Shown here piece after piece: positions 32,001-38,017 of a stretch of DNA of 64,000 nt; the first letter of the stretch is position 1; each line of letters begins with the position of its first letter. The translations under genes were made by a program, and so were the position numbers. The stretch is from Anammoximicrobium sp964486845 (GTDB lineage: Bacteria > Planctomycetota > Planctomycetia > Pirellulales > Pirellulaceae), in contig CAZAQY010000001.1 of the NCBI GenBank assembly GCA_964486845.1, positions 1 to 64,000 of the forward strand, read 5' to 3'. The notes under the pieces were generated by a model. The model was not told the DNA's origin and made no database searches. It saw only the letters and a list, made by a program, of their open reading frames with translations.

Positions 32001-33496
32001 CCGCTGCCCAGTTGGTGCAGCGGCGCCCCGAACGTCAACACCGCGCGGTCCGTGTCCGGCGAGTACTGGACCGCGATAGGCTTGTAGACCACATCGTCCG
32101 TCGTCTGTACCGTGTCGTTGGTGTAGATCAACTGGTAAAAGTTGGGATTCGTCGCGTAAACCGGCGACAAGTCGTCGTCGTTGAAATAGACCTCGATCTG
32201 CGTGGTCCGCTGGGCCAGAACCCCGCTGGTGGTCCGATCGATCGGCTGCGGCACGACGCCCAAGATCTGCGGACCGAGATCCAACTCGAACTGCAGGGCA
32301 TAGTCCTTGCCGTTGTCCTTGCCGTCGTCCGTGTCGTCGCCCAAAGCAAAACCGTTCTGGCTGCGCAGCGGAGCCGATCCGGTGCCGGCGATGTCGATGC
32401 GGTACACGTCGTCCGGCAAGTTTTCGGCGAAGCGGAAAATCACTTCGCGGGGCGAGTCGCCCAGCCCGACATAGCCCGGTTCGACCACCACGTCGTTCGC
32501 CCCGCTCAGAATCAAGGGCGAGTAATTGATCACCGTCGAAGCCAGCCCGATTTTGGTGTTCGGATTGCCCACGGGATTGGAGGCGACGGCCAGCGCTCGG
32601 GACTGGGGGGTCGCGTTGAAGACGCTGACCAACTGGGCGGCCGTGGTCTCGTTGCCCGAATTCGAGTTCAAGTCGATCCGGATCGTCCGGCCGTTCACCA
32701 CCTTGATGATCGGACTGCCCGCGCCGCCGTGATTGCTCTTGGTCACCTCGATGCGGATCCCGTTGCCCGCGGCGCCGGTCGCGACGGCCGTGAACGTGAT
32801 GTCCAGGTTGCCGCCGGTATTGAAGTTCGAGGAAACCGACGCTTGATTGCCGCCCGTCAGGCTCAGGGGCGAGTACGTCACGGCCGGCGTGGCGATATTG
32901 GTCGACGAGGGCCCCGACACCAACACCGCTTGCACCAACTTCTTCGCCGCCGCGTTCTGATTGATCGCGTTGATCAGGCCGGAAGCCGTGGTCGGGTACT
33001 GAGGCGTCGAGTTCAATTCGACCAGAATGGTCCGTCCCTCGACCCTGATGGCCGGCGGCGCCGACCTGCCCACGTTGCGCTTGCTGAACAAGAGCGACAC
33101 GCCGTTGCCCGCTTCTCCCGGAGCCTTGGCCTGAAATTCGACGATCACTTGCCCCGACGTGTTGAAATCCGTCCGCGCCGTCGCGACGTCGAACTTGAGA
33201 TCGCCGCCGCTCCGCGTGATCCGGATCGCGTCCAGCGTCGTGTCGTCAATTACCGCCGCCTGATCAAAACGAAAAACCAACTCGCGCGGAGCGACGTTTC
33301 GAATGTCGCCGTCCTTGAGCAGATCTCCTTGGTTCGGCTGGATGCCGACCAACTGCGGGCCGGTCGCCAACAGTCGGCGATCCTCCAACGCCTCGATCCG
33401 CAGGCCCTGCCTGGCACGCCGGCGCCGCTTCTGCTCGCGCCGTTTGAACGTCCCTCTCGCCCTCGCCGACGACTTGCGAAAACGACCAATGGTCAT
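14072..33496 (-). CDS. giant multidomain secreted surface protein (6474 residues)
   Basis: A single uninterrupted frame of 19.4 kb. Order from the N-terminus: Arg/Lys-rich leader with IEALEDRRLLA (residues about 33-46); two tandem copies of a beta domain of about 115 residues (about 100-335); a matrixin-like segment (about 680-880) whose zinc motif is degenerate; several PPC-like domains with YYIGVSAA/YYIGISAA/YYIGVSGF signatures; right-handed beta-helix-like segments (VVFTALQDDRYG); about twelve copies of a module of the form DGxxFxxxDxxGxxxTFEFD; eight ELWK repeats (about 4730-5098); a VWA domain with MIDAS DTSGSM at residue 5253; a GEVED-type domain ending in AGEVEDYRV near 6330; and a dockerin pair near 6340-6420. 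Its role is probably adhesion, surface-layer or matrix-related, inferred only from composition. No ribosome site is obvious. Confidence 0.9.
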   Translation of the reverse strand: MTIGRFRKSSARARGTFKRREQKRRRRARQGLRIEALEDRRLLATGPQLVGIQPNQGDLLKDGDIRNVAPRELVFRFDQAAVIDDTTLDAIRITRSGGDLKFDVATARTDFNTSGQVIVEFQAKAPGEAGNGVSLLFSKRNVGRSAPPAIRVEGRTILVELNSTPQYPTTASGLINAINQNAAAKKLVQAVLVSGPSSTNIATPAVTYSPLSLTGGNQASVSSNFNTGGNLDITFTAVATGAAGNGIRIEVTKSNHGGAGSPIIKVVNGRTIRIDLNSNSGNETTAAQLVSVFNATPQSRALAVASNPVGNPNTKIGLASTVINYSPLILSGANDVVVEPGYVGLGDSPREVIFRFAENLPDDVYRIDIAGTGSAPLRSQNGFALGDDTDDGKDNGKDYALQFELDLGPQILGVVPQPIDRTTSGVLAQRTTQIEVYFNDDDLSPVYATNPNFYQLIYTNDTVQTTDDVVYKPIAVQYSPDTDRAVLTFGAPLHQLGSGAGTFRLRIGTDELFPLSPKTVIPAADPGSSFETAMDLSSSLRLGTTLEVIGSGASISDGQRFSVTDTGGKSKTFEFNDPSVGGGGLSAATHRAIVYESGDNGTPTTPAAVAAAIQSALADAVMLGELSVSATLNQTLARVYLSGEQSVTLGDGLRAVRTGIEPLLISSAIEPQVYQLDLPGASDEPGHRAISEQIESHLLRSADSENGIATIFYNFRSDYGSDPAGNKLSNLITADQKKRAREAFELWSQAIGVQFVETASQGIVVATGDMRALDPTVLTGRGDGVLGLSGLNPLTGQPTVILDNAENWYTSFGQSDDPLRPYSWFEVALREIGRSLGLGDTSDLPPGTIMGSDSVLAYGNDNVPEPVYPGDQDIVHGRHLYRNEGKDIDLYRFELTESGVMSAEILAERRGDSSLLDAVLALYREENGQRELIARNDDYFSDDSFLQMALQAGVYYIGVSAAGNIDYNPAIEDTGFGGLSEGPYDLRLTFRPDADNSLVDVDNALNTNAKPLSRATPLDGDGDGVPGGVFNFWFRVDATPIIVDKTAPSGGTGNLTSPFNTIAAALNLARNGDVVRIVGNGGTDGNLGTPEDAKPYEIGFGLLGQPLADGSTLNVPKGVTVMIDRGAVLKLRRARIGVGSFTATGDASGGALQVLGTPRLVDNAGFLVKDANGNAVSGQVTFTSYNDEKLGGDSNTAVPTTPAAGDWGGLMFRRDLDQTSGRLDREDAGIFLNYVNQADIRYGGGTVMVDGIPQTVTPIHAIDARPTVTFNSITRSADAALSANPDSFQESNFHDPAHQTVPFTSDYTRVGPVVYGNRLVGNSLNGLFVRLQTPAGSQLEQMTVSGRWDDTDVVHVLAENLRIQGSPGGPIQAQTLTAPAVNLVTLTRQNNGGVPAGKQTYKLTFVDAQGREGPASDPTASVLVVETDAATGATQNVLLSNLPTAPAGHTRRLYRSVKSEYVLVAELNAGDRSYLDKGTVLGQRLTGSAVSLQARLHGSLTIDPGTIVKLNGAGIETGFGAQLLAEGLDGSEVVFTALQDDRYGAGGTFVTSDRDDLAPGGWTGLYLGPASQASLDHAVLAYGGGVSKVPGNFAAFNVLEIHQADVRVANSVFEQNAGGTGGQSPANRGGRGENAEALIFVRGAQPVLLGNVMQDNAGPVISIDVNSLNHELITDPGRGTGAIGRRSEIVANAGPLVRENRLGGNGINGMAVRGGTLTTQGIWDDTDIVHVVRDETIYVPDFHTYGGLRLESGATASLVIKLLGNDAGFTATGRPLDITDRIGGVLQVLGQPGFPVVFTSLNDDSVGAGFQPDGRPQTDTNNDGDPRDADPVVFPTVPNVPNGVRIDNNVATNVIGHFEFEPEAGGGGRTVIGPTGTLVPDGVTVQGNTQLLLNNSFISEYLNYIDVGSDGQAIDLSTTTIVTPPTLVSPDEVISEGTFLNANGNVVNWRARSYFASGSAALYNELTFTGIAPLGNIRLISYLNANVLTIDDDLLSVSGQPGEPGFQVLTLDDGERIGLSQGGYYVPGEQLVNATFDGWAADQAPLLGSAITGAGATYSVAGNVNTANLVPFVDPALGPVYGLGDVSTAFAWTLDPLATTATVVTFLNLVPQDPSLAGRFAGDWRSLQIREGAHDRNVNSAVEHETGNATVTGTNDTPATAQYLGELAPDEKSGDDTRRLGLEVRGALNRPSDLDVYMFRAVAGTEVWLDIDRTSPALDTVLELIDGDGLILGRSDNSGEEAENPNLLYRNPALSDPLVINPLAKSDFESQDRWTTNPHDAGMRVVLPGPVGATNTYYVRVRSSSNQLGSLNAGLTTGVYQLQVRLRELDEIPGSTIQMADIRYATTGIEVTGGVSHSPLTGEAAEVVDEQGADTNDDMPAASALGNLLTTDRGTLSVAGELASRTDVDWYQLEIQYGPKPESKVDLTQGVWDVTGTDTGNINWNGSTLVFQRQTPAGDDFTVTGYFYWTGTGGRSGRENFTGTLLADNSLQLTGTQIVQPASQIALRNYSARVSRDGRSITNGTWAPVTGGQGQPGTWSASRTVTTALGVTPQHAAVVFDIDYADGFARANTNLWVFDAAGQLVLVGGDSDTLDDRPVKATELTQDLSRGSVGVLDPFIGPVQLPAASGLVPGTYYVAVTSNAVIPEEMQQFLQAAPANPLVRLEPINSVIRVAEDRVDAIGSYSTAKSPQVPVLFGADNMVTLFVPGGSRLKDGESFTLTNAAGNSATYEFDADGRVTPGRVAIPFAFADTANDIGRTAVEVINENLPAGLNSNDPLPVPMKDRPLITSTVSASGGEAGQVTISESVEVQTLLNEVAMTDPITNQLQKTPIVRSTSRQQDPQVRQAPAPGEAELAVYVSRPAVMDYTLGDVTMFVTQASSLLNRTELVSVDAHTGQLETRIGAFGANVGDVAMHPRGALPAVGNGGGLFTFSIPETIPHDDSTTGNYWQINPSLNTPGALGEFVDDDEIETYEEDIRNPGDEIEAGPNQNGVGIDFNAITFSGQDQDLGLNVRGFAIGNRGDTTYDLVSGQFTSDAYRIPNPANILFEFNPNTGQAINPPGYRDKTTAQQLLGAGGTQIWQRGTLDTERDEIPSGGSNTTVGGVDATIQVTDPLGNISWLANVEDGDYFGVDRNGDGQVDTSFEFDTGPEFLISVNANNAANPQLPQDGDAFTVDGYSFEFDTGSVILVTALNGGNLTDGTTLTITNNAPTPQSTTFEFDSDNNNAGNPIPFSRTDNQTRIANSIITAITNAGFGVQAMLLPGTTNRITLIGESTTDGATTNETGITILGRPGVSGNAIPVFIEETYAAGVVVTADEVGQAIAAAVSDARLVDPSIAFQAGAAGNRLNFMGALAADFSTVRNPAIFAPRGVPGTINQFRLPVPFLVSDTTRDIADRVYQAVTDASLNASQTGSTVLLEPAPAGQPVFVCNSFGTPPQIGAPGIPDCPLQSGGAAPGGSITGMAFIGPQLYAVTNTGGLFRITERGGSRFNPNSPYNVADYIDGSQTSLQAVNDVTLVNISYTTALQFVNSGPATLFDAGGGFVDAGFLAGGRLLVSETNSNDGVYTIAQVTPDTITLTAGDALTSETVASGARLRMVANVPVQFAGLVAGPKNAAGGRYENLLFGISDTGRLFAFDTWGRPQAVFANASYYVDTGVDGANGIAFSTLDDNLWHVTTRRATLNGSDPGHASHAAYDGSRVAEQATGNKSLYFGYEAVQGQPVSQTQFGTQNFAPNVTANTYDFPGGAQGSLISNPFSLAGTSAADKPALYFDYFLRTENADTRTDMSSNTTLGNDPMRDAFRVYISGDDGRWKLLATNNSEAAAGESDDESDPFPRLDSTTGELAPEQPFARATIFDNDGSNESWRQARVDLSPYAGQKNLRLRFDFSTAGGMSSGGNLSLLGLLSPEGLLLSPDENLTLDLNTAGNELRALAGYELRDGQMFTLTGEVQNPVSDLFQRVDVMGFEFDFGPTIAAPTGAAIGDGARFVINQVEGHEIYKDSDGTVYEFDNDGTVGATNSIPHIPVPFTGLESAGELAAAIGQVLAENPPVPITLSADLIADEAGANDTLATAYDSRLNGTTQTLRGTGYIGDNVILGANVSLDLDVDMVRVYLDAGDQLVAYTDTQRLATQLDAYLRLFDANGVELAFNDTLDPNNPFIRDAEITYTATARGFYYIGISAAHNPNYNPWAMGSGAAVPDKVVSQGYYEFVVSVIDPSGVLRVGNRLNLPNADSIVATGLPAGFVEGSAGVTAGLPNPMAAYDPTLPNIPVVPVRVNLAMTSLDVADAIRVALADHLGSGHVDAINSRNEAVQIVGYGVGDPGPLGLSGPSDPTTAEDFSGLFGDRFGAFNASAGFNGQTSAASPGALRMRDNAYEGVYIDNILIGFASRGEMVTGSRSAANPQFVDNTAQSGDEIETGPYQLEIRQATEYGRTIKKTTTGNQPSLELYDTFDINDRLADGVTLTVAAGHVYRDGQSFTVSDGTNRVTFEFDDQAVADGVQAGRDAIGFAPSDSSVVMARRIRDAINAAADAGRLSVWAVSRDGVYAGPQSTSDRVHLPAGVQLAIEEATGGVTPGLPAAESNDTLDVAVETGIAAGGQQGYRAAGWIGDNPDVRPFGAEIDLFRVELAAGEMITIDIDATELGSPLDAHLRVFDAHGAPVLIANALGVPQMIESDDNVTPGESAIVYPAGIANRDPFLAFVAPAGGVYYIGVSGFNNNEYDPRTLGVGSSDPADITPYNGEVYFTAFSAASGRELWKLNAAGLPVLAADIYPEGSSDPAELTVFNNELYFTAYHPDYGRELWKINAAGAASLVTDVFADGSSAPSGLTVFNNALYFAAYTTSTGRELWKTTPGGVASLVADIDPFGSSDPADLTPYNNELYFSAFAPTTGRELWKVDAAGIARNVVDLASDGSSDPADMTVFNGELYFSAATAASGRELWKLNPWGLVSQVTELEPSGSSDPAGFTVFNNQLYFAATTAGDRELWKVDAIGNAALVSDLNPAGSSDPSALTVFNNQLHFAAQGPAGGRELWKLNAVGSVTQVADLEPAGSSDPLELSVSGGTAPALYFSAFTAVAGRELWRLTAAGEVSQVADLEQARRRDGSTGYYEIEIRRPLNSGGLELERYQRKGDANLFRDQGQLVIRDNTISDSSGWGIVVQAGARDDSGASHPGPVRNLAVINTARLAPGVVVANNVLAFNQAGGIRFGGDTGDVTAGPLQPASVPFGRVVNNTIYGATRGGPARAEVDLVFVIDTSGSMADDVQSIRQRIGDLDATLRGANIDPHYGLVTFPGDGPTPVQIQDIVDFATFTAEESPFLTFTVPAGGNKEYGSLALREALNDVGPETEFTFRPGAQILTVLVTDEEDDSTAADFTAALNAFQAHSAVFFGLALNPSLPFDFDSATNNTDARYGELARRTGGQLFDIASFALNPQPFFDGLTEAISGVLASAGTTGILVENNASPTLLNNVVAALETGIRIDTSSASTVVGGTVYQGNGTPAMGIVAEDFPLYPADDIKLFRDPSFANFYPAAGSPIVDSAIDALEDRWEMVQVSAPLGIAPSPIQTPKYDAWGQLRVDDPQVAPPPGLGANVFKDRGAIDRSDFEGPGAKLVRPLDNGADDQDPTATFVNLIRGSLDGFSIQLDDGRTPLFGSGIDDTTVLVNSVRVVQDVRELEPGKDYTVWYDFTNNVLHIVPMAGVWDLDSNYVIQLQNQDRYIIGARRGDKVADGDSFRIEDAYGNSFTFEYDTGYVVTVPETIAIQVPLQGGGLGGVADGDTVVVVATLGGVATTATIEFDNNNVLASEDNVVVQFTSLSTQGEVADALVTALKNVHLGLNPANIGGGLVHLGVDGTQTVTVTSAALAQQGVEQGVLDGETFTIDDGRKVVTFELSTDGRAATGRVPVRFAMTQTHKQIAAAIAAAVNTQPLGLSARDLGDGRVQLGGGVNHQVDVSLSHLTLSGEPGVRLPFGIRIPTAGGSFRDLIQDGETFVLSDSRDRTATFELDDNNDTIPGNIVIPFTTTTTTQQLADTLVVRIRDAGLGLCPYNAGSGIVVLGGEGISLDVSQTNLSQVGASGLPGALSISVTPAETFTEAQVAAVTADAINGLGLPGVRALPDPETYGVAVSGAETLSGAAVEFFGSIKDLAGNSIRGNQANGETRFTVFIGVGMDYGDAPKPYPTLREDDGARHVVLSGFSLGATVDVNADGQPSAGADGDDNDGNDDEDGVVFDPTTPLVPNRKSTITVSTSGIVNDVVPFGVLDAWIDYNRDGDWLDAGERILTNVVLNKSVLDDRGVITFRDLLVPSWAVPGETYARFRLSTTGGLSPTGEASAGEVEDYRVIIYANPWQNPTNRHDVNNSLNVSPIDALLLINYLNSFPVNPLPLPKPANLPFYDVSGDGNATAEDVLLVINEINRLNLSGGEGEANGQPQLLAPSPPSNHLEDVLRGEEDWLDIVADVDRSLASGSAVDAIFADFAG
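15400..16320 (-). repeat. four consecutive TFEFD-type modules in the giant gene
   Basis: Within the giant protein, the modules VADGDSFRIEDAYGNSFTFE, VADGDTVVVVATLGG..TIEF, VLDGETFTIDDGRKVVTFEL and IQDGETFVLSDSRDRTATFE follow each other, each continued by an xxIPF-type strand and a helix rich in Ala/Ile. Other copies are scattered near 31700, 25300, 24000, 21500 and 20000. The family is not recognised by name. Confidence 0.6.
17200..17770 (-). other. VWA domain region of the giant protein
   Basis: The segment begins VDLVFVIDTSGSMADDV and continues with VLVTDEEDDST. The DxSxS metal-ion site (DTSGS, residues 5253-5257) and the second acidic strand are intact, so metal-dependent ligand binding is plausible. 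Confidence 0.75.
18204..19309 (-). repeat. eight tandem ELWK repeats (about 46 residues, 138 bp each)
   Basis: Each unit runs SSDPxxLTxFNNxLYFxA, then GRELWK, then a VxDL/xPxG end; unit 6 is one residue short and unit 8 has a two-residue insertion. The pattern is that of ELWxxDGT repeats, but the DGT turn is replaced by NAAG, DAAG and similar. Eight units could form a beta-propeller. Confidence 0.8.
30977..31009 (-). other. degenerate matrixin zinc motif in the giant protein
   Basis: The segment REIGRSLGLGD (residues 830-840) aligns with the HExGHxLGLxH/D motif of M10-like proteases, and TIMG a few residues later resembles the Met-turn. Both helix histidines are arginine, so zinc binding and catalysis should be lost. 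E831, G833 and G837 are kept. Confidence 0.7.
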
Positions 33497-34104
33497 ACCA
33501 ACCTCGTGTCAATCAATAGACTCGGACCTTCGCACCCGGGGAACAAAACTTGATCTCAGGAAGCCTTCCAGGTCGAAACACGGATACCCTAGCAGATGCT
33601 GATAATGCACCTTCACTTTACGTCAAATCGGGGCAACTCGATGTGAACATGAGAAATATAGGGAATATGCGAAGATAACAACGGCCCAAGTCGGATTATA
33701 GTTGCCTGTACGGGTTATGCAAAACAGCTGACCCTGCCTACCCGCAAACTTCCTCACCTCTGGCGACAATTTCACCCGCCTTTGACGAGTCCCGCCTTTG
33801 CGAAGTTCCATTGTAACTGATGGTTAAAGCGTCGTAATCCAGGCGCGATTGTGTCGGAAACTCTGCCTGGACGCCCCGCGCATTGCGGCACCGGGCCACC
33901 GTTTTCTGGGCCTAGCTAGCATAGGTCATCAGACTGCAGTTCGGATATGCATGTCCGAAGAAATGAGCCCCGCCGCTCCCAAGGTGCTTGCCCGACGCTG
34001 TCGAACCTCGCTAGAATTCTGCAGAAGTCGGCTTTTCCCCGAGAAACGCTGTGCTTCTTTGGCTACGGGCCAAGCCATCGTTCGGGAGCGGCTTACGGTG
34101 AATC
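33497..34104. other. intergenic region between the giant gene and moeA
   Basis: 608 bases, lower in GC than its surroundings, separating divergent genes. It contains the near-consensus minus-strand promoter listed separately. Several short open frames occur but none has convincing composition. Nothing else recognised. Confidence 0.5.
33695..33722 (-). promoter_or_regulatory. sigma70-like promoter upstream of the giant gene
   Basis: On the minus strand: -35 TTGCAT (33722-33717), 16-base spacer, perfect -10 TATAAT (33700-33695). Transcription would begin near 33688 and give a leader of about 190 bases. A weaker pair (TTGACG at 33626-33621 with TATCAG at 33604-33599) lies closer to the gene. 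Confidence 0.5.
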
Positions 34105-35349
34105 ATGACCTCGCAATTGCCGCCAGCGGCCCAAGACGATGTCCGTATGAGTGGCTTCTCCAGTCGCGTTCGCGTCGAGCAAGCCGTGGCATGGGTCACG
34201 GCGCAGGCCAACGCTTTGGAGGCCGAGCAAGTCCCGTTATGGGAGTTGGCTGGTCGTGTTCTGGCGAAGGATGTGATCAGCGACGTGGACGTGCCGGGTT
34301 TCGACCGGGCGATGATGGATGGGTTCGCCGTTCAGGCAGCCGACACTTCGGGGGCTTCGCCCTACAACCGACTTCGATTGGTCCTCATTGGGACGATTCT
34401 ACCCGGTAGCGGTCTATCTTTTGAAGTCTCTGCTGGCCAAGCAGTTAAGATAATGACAGGGACCGCAATCCCCCCCGGCGCGGATGCGGTTCTGCCCGTT
34501 GAGCAGGCCGAATCTCGGGGCATCGAGGTATTCGTTGTCAGCGAGGTCTCTCCGGGCAAGCACATTGGACGGCGCGGCGAAGACGTCGCTCGCGGCACCA
34601 CGGTCCTTACGGCCGGCCGTCGACTTCGCCCACAGGATTTGGGGGTCCTTTCTTCGATCGGCATTCACGAAGCCACGGTTGTTCGACGGCCACGTGTGCG
34701 TATCTTGTGTACGGGCAACGAGTTATTACCGGCAGGAAGCAAGCCAAGCGGATCTTGCATCACGGATGCGAACGGCCCAATGCTCTCGGCACTCGTTCGC
34801 CGCGATGGCGGAATCCCGACAACTGCTGGCATCGTGCCAGATGATCCGGACGCGATTCTCGATGCGATGCGAAGTGACGCCGATGTCGTCCTGGTTTCGG
34901 GAGGCTCCAGTGTGGGCCAAGAAGATCACGCCTCCGCTCTGCTGGCAGAATTCGGCGACTTGGCGGTCCACGGCATCGCCATGCGACCCAGCAGTCCGGC
35001 AGGAATGGGACGGTTGGGGCGGCGTCTGGTGTTCTTGTTGCCCGGGAATCCCGTTTCCTGCCTATGCGCGTATGATTTCTTTGCCGGACTGGCCATCCGG
35101 AAGCTGGCTGGAATATCGGATAGATGGCCCTATCTTCAAACGCAGCTTAGACTTAGACGAAAACTAGTCTCGGCCGTTGGAAGGCTGGATTACGCTCGCG
35201 TGAAGATTGTCGATGGCGAAGTCGAGCCAATAGCGATCAGCGGAGCTTCCATCCTCAGTTCCACAACCAGAGCGGATGGATTCGTGGTCGTACCTGAGAA
35301 CAGCGAGGGATACCCGGCCGGAGCCGAGGTCAGCGTCTGGTTGTATTGA
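34105..35349 (+). CDS. moeA: molybdopterin molybdenumtransferase MoeA
   Basis: 414 residues. MoeA inserts molybdate into adenylylated molybdopterin to give the molybdenum cofactor, in the cytoplasm. Family motifs are in place: DVDVPGFDRAMMDGFAV near residue 70, KIMTGTAIPPGADAVLPVEQ near 115, TGNEL near 208, the catalytic-domain loop SGGSSVGQEDH near 270 and LLPGNPVSCL near 310. Length and domain order (linker, MPT-binding-like core, C-terminal beta barrel) are normal. No other Mo-cofactor gene or molybdoenzyme is adjacent. The stop lies 32 bases before the heptad-repeat element. Confidence 0.93.
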   Translation: MTSQLPPAAQDDVRMSGFSSRVRVEQAVAWVTAQANALEAEQVPLWELAGRVLAKDVISDVDVPGFDRAMMDGFAVQAADTSGASPYNRLRLVLIGTILPGSGLSFEVSAGQAVKIMTGTAIPPGADAVLPVEQAESRGIEVFVVSEVSPGKHIGRRGEDVARGTTVLTAGRRLRPQDLGVLSSIGIHEATVVRRPRVRILCTGNELLPAGSKPSGSCITDANGPMLSALVRRDGGIPTTAGIVPDDPDAILDAMRSDADVVLVSGGSSVGQEDHASALLAEFGDLAVHGIAMRPSSPAGMGRLGRRLVFLLPGNPVSCLCAYDFFAGLAIRKLAGISDRWPYLQTQLRLRRKLVSAVGRLDYARVKIVDGEVEPIAISGASILSSTTRADGFVVVPENSEGYPAGAEVSVWLY

Positions 35350-35381
35350 CGTTGCAGGCGGGCTTGAACTACTATTCCGCT

Positions 35382-36461
<1,080 letters not shown>

Positions 36462-36509
36462 CTTATCATAGTGGCGGCGTAAAACGATTCTTGAAGAGGA
36501 GGACCTAGC

Positions 36510-37523
36510 ATGCCATTGATTCCCTTGCGCACCCTGTTGGATCACGCGGCCGAGAACAACTACGGCGTGGCCGCACTGAACGTGAACAACATGGAGCAGA
36601 TCCAAGCCATCATGGAGGCGGCCCGCGAGACCGACTCCCCGGTGATCGTCCAAGCGTCCCGCGGGGCTCGCTCATACTCCCAGGACGCCTACCTGCGGCA
36701 CCTGATGCTGGCCGCCGCTGAACTGTATCCGGATATTCCCATCGTCATGCATCAAGACCACGGGAACAGCGTCAAGACGTGCATGAGCGCGATCGATAAC
36801 GGATTTACGTCCGTCATGATGGACGGCTCGCTGAAGGAAGACGGCAAGACGCCGGCGGACTTCGCCTATAACGTCGAAGTGACATCGGAAGTGGTGCGGA
36901 TGGCGCACGCTCGCGGGGTCTCGGTCGAAGGCGAATTGGGCTGCCTGGGATCGCTGGAAACCGGCAAAGGAGAAAAGGAAGACGGTCACGGCTTCGAGGG
37001 CGCGCTGAGCCACGACCAACTGCTGACCGATCCCGAAGAAGCCGCACGGTTCGTGGCCGACACGGGGGTCGATGCGCTGGCGGTCGCGATCGGCACCAGC
37101 CACGGCGCGTACAAATTCACCCGCAAGCCGGACGGCGAAGTCCTGGCCATGAGCCGGATTGAGGCGATTCACAAACGCGTCCCCAACGTGCATCTGGTTA
37201 TGCACGGCAGCTCGTCCGTGCCGCAGGAGTTGCAGGACATGATCAACAAGTACGGCGGCAAGATGAAGCAAACCTGGGGCGTGCCGGTTGAAGAGATCCA
37301 GCGCGGGATCCAGCACGGCGTCCGCAAGATCAACGTGGACACGGACAACCGCATGGCCATTACGGCCGCCATCCGCAAGGTTTTTTGGGAGACCCCCGAC
37401 AAGTTCGACCCCCGCGACTATCTGAGGCCGGCCCGTACCGCGATGCAGGCCATTTGCAAGCAGCGGATGGTCCAGTTCGGTCAAGCCGGCCATGCGCCCG
37501 CCGTCCGCAAGTTGGTGGCCTAA
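36510..37523 (+). CDS. fba: class II fructose-bisphosphate aldolase (Calvin-cycle subtype)
   Basis: 337 residues. It cleaves or forms fructose-1,6-bisphosphate using zinc, in glycolysis or gluconeogenesis. Visible motifs: the start MPLIPLRTLLDHAAENNYGV with NVNNMEQIQAIMEAA typical of the class IIB group, zinc-ligand region IVMHQDHG, GELGCLGSLETG, IGTSHGAYKF, HGSSSVP and the phosphate-binding end KINVDTDNR. A strong AGGAGG ribosome site lies about six bases before the ATG. Appears to be transcribed with or just after the upstream lipoprotein gene; a hairpin follows about 50 bases after the stop. Confidence 0.95.
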   Translation: MPLIPLRTLLDHAAENNYGVAALNVNNMEQIQAIMEAARETDSPVIVQASRGARSYSQDAYLRHLMLAAAELYPDIPIVMHQDHGNSVKTCMSAIDNGFTSVMMDGSLKEDGKTPADFAYNVEVTSEVVRMAHARGVSVEGELGCLGSLETGKGEKEDGHGFEGALSHDQLLTDPEEAARFVADTGVDALAVAIGTSHGAYKFTRKPDGEVLAMSRIEAIHKRVPNVHLVMHGSSSVPQELQDMINKYGGKMKQTWGVPVEEIQRGIQHGVRKINVDTDNRMAITAAIRKVFWETPDKFDPRDYLRPARTAMQAICKQRMVQFGQAGHAPAVRKLVA

Positions 37524-38017
37524 GCCACAGCGGTCGACGAAAGTGCATGGCCCACGGCTGCGAAGGTGTTCAGCACGGCTCTCTGAGCCGTGCCCCGTTC
37601 GTTTGGATCTCGCGAGAATCTGCAGGGCTCGGAGAGCCATGCTACGGGAAATCGCCGAAACTCATAGTCTGTCCGCGTGCCGCCAGACGCAGCAATTGGC
37701 AAGCGAGGTCCGAACTCGCTTGCTTTTTTTGTTTTCGGGGGCTGGCCTCGACGCGCGGCCATTCGGCGGCCGTGCTAGCACCAGACAGAAACGGCGCGGA
37801 CCGGCGTCGGTGTCGACGTTTGGCAGTGGCCCAAGGCGCCAACGCCGTATTCTCGCAAGCTTTCTTGGTCCGCGGCAACAAGATTGCGTCTCCCGTGGCG
37901 AACACGCGAACAAGACACGACGAAAACTGTCTTTGCACGTGGGGGGCTTGCCCTTGCGCATAAGATATGGGTGAGGCCGAAACGATGGCGGGGCGCAGGC
38001 GTCAAGGAGGAAAGGCC
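37524..38017. other. intergenic region between fba and csrA
   Basis: 494 bases. The first part has palindromic elements (see 37573); the rest is mixed sequence with short open frames on both strands that look non-coding. Leader and promoter of csrA should lie at the right end, but no convincing -35/-10 pair was found. Confidence 0.4.
37573..37593 (+). terminator. hairpin downstream of fba
   Basis: GCACGGCTC-TCT-GAGCCGTGC: perfect 9-base arms, 3-base loop, 50 bases after the fba stop. No T-run. A second GGCTC-GGA-GAGCC dyad at 37626-37638 follows, so this may be an interspersed palindromic repeat rather than a simple terminator. Confidence 0.45.

Noticed and set aside
33849..34409. Possible small gene before moeA
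   Set aside because: Runs into moeA in a different frame, with no ribosome site or recognisable sequence.
37524..38017. Small gene or RNA between fba and csrA
   Set aside because: Short open frames overlap on both strands and show no coding character; no RNA family recognised.
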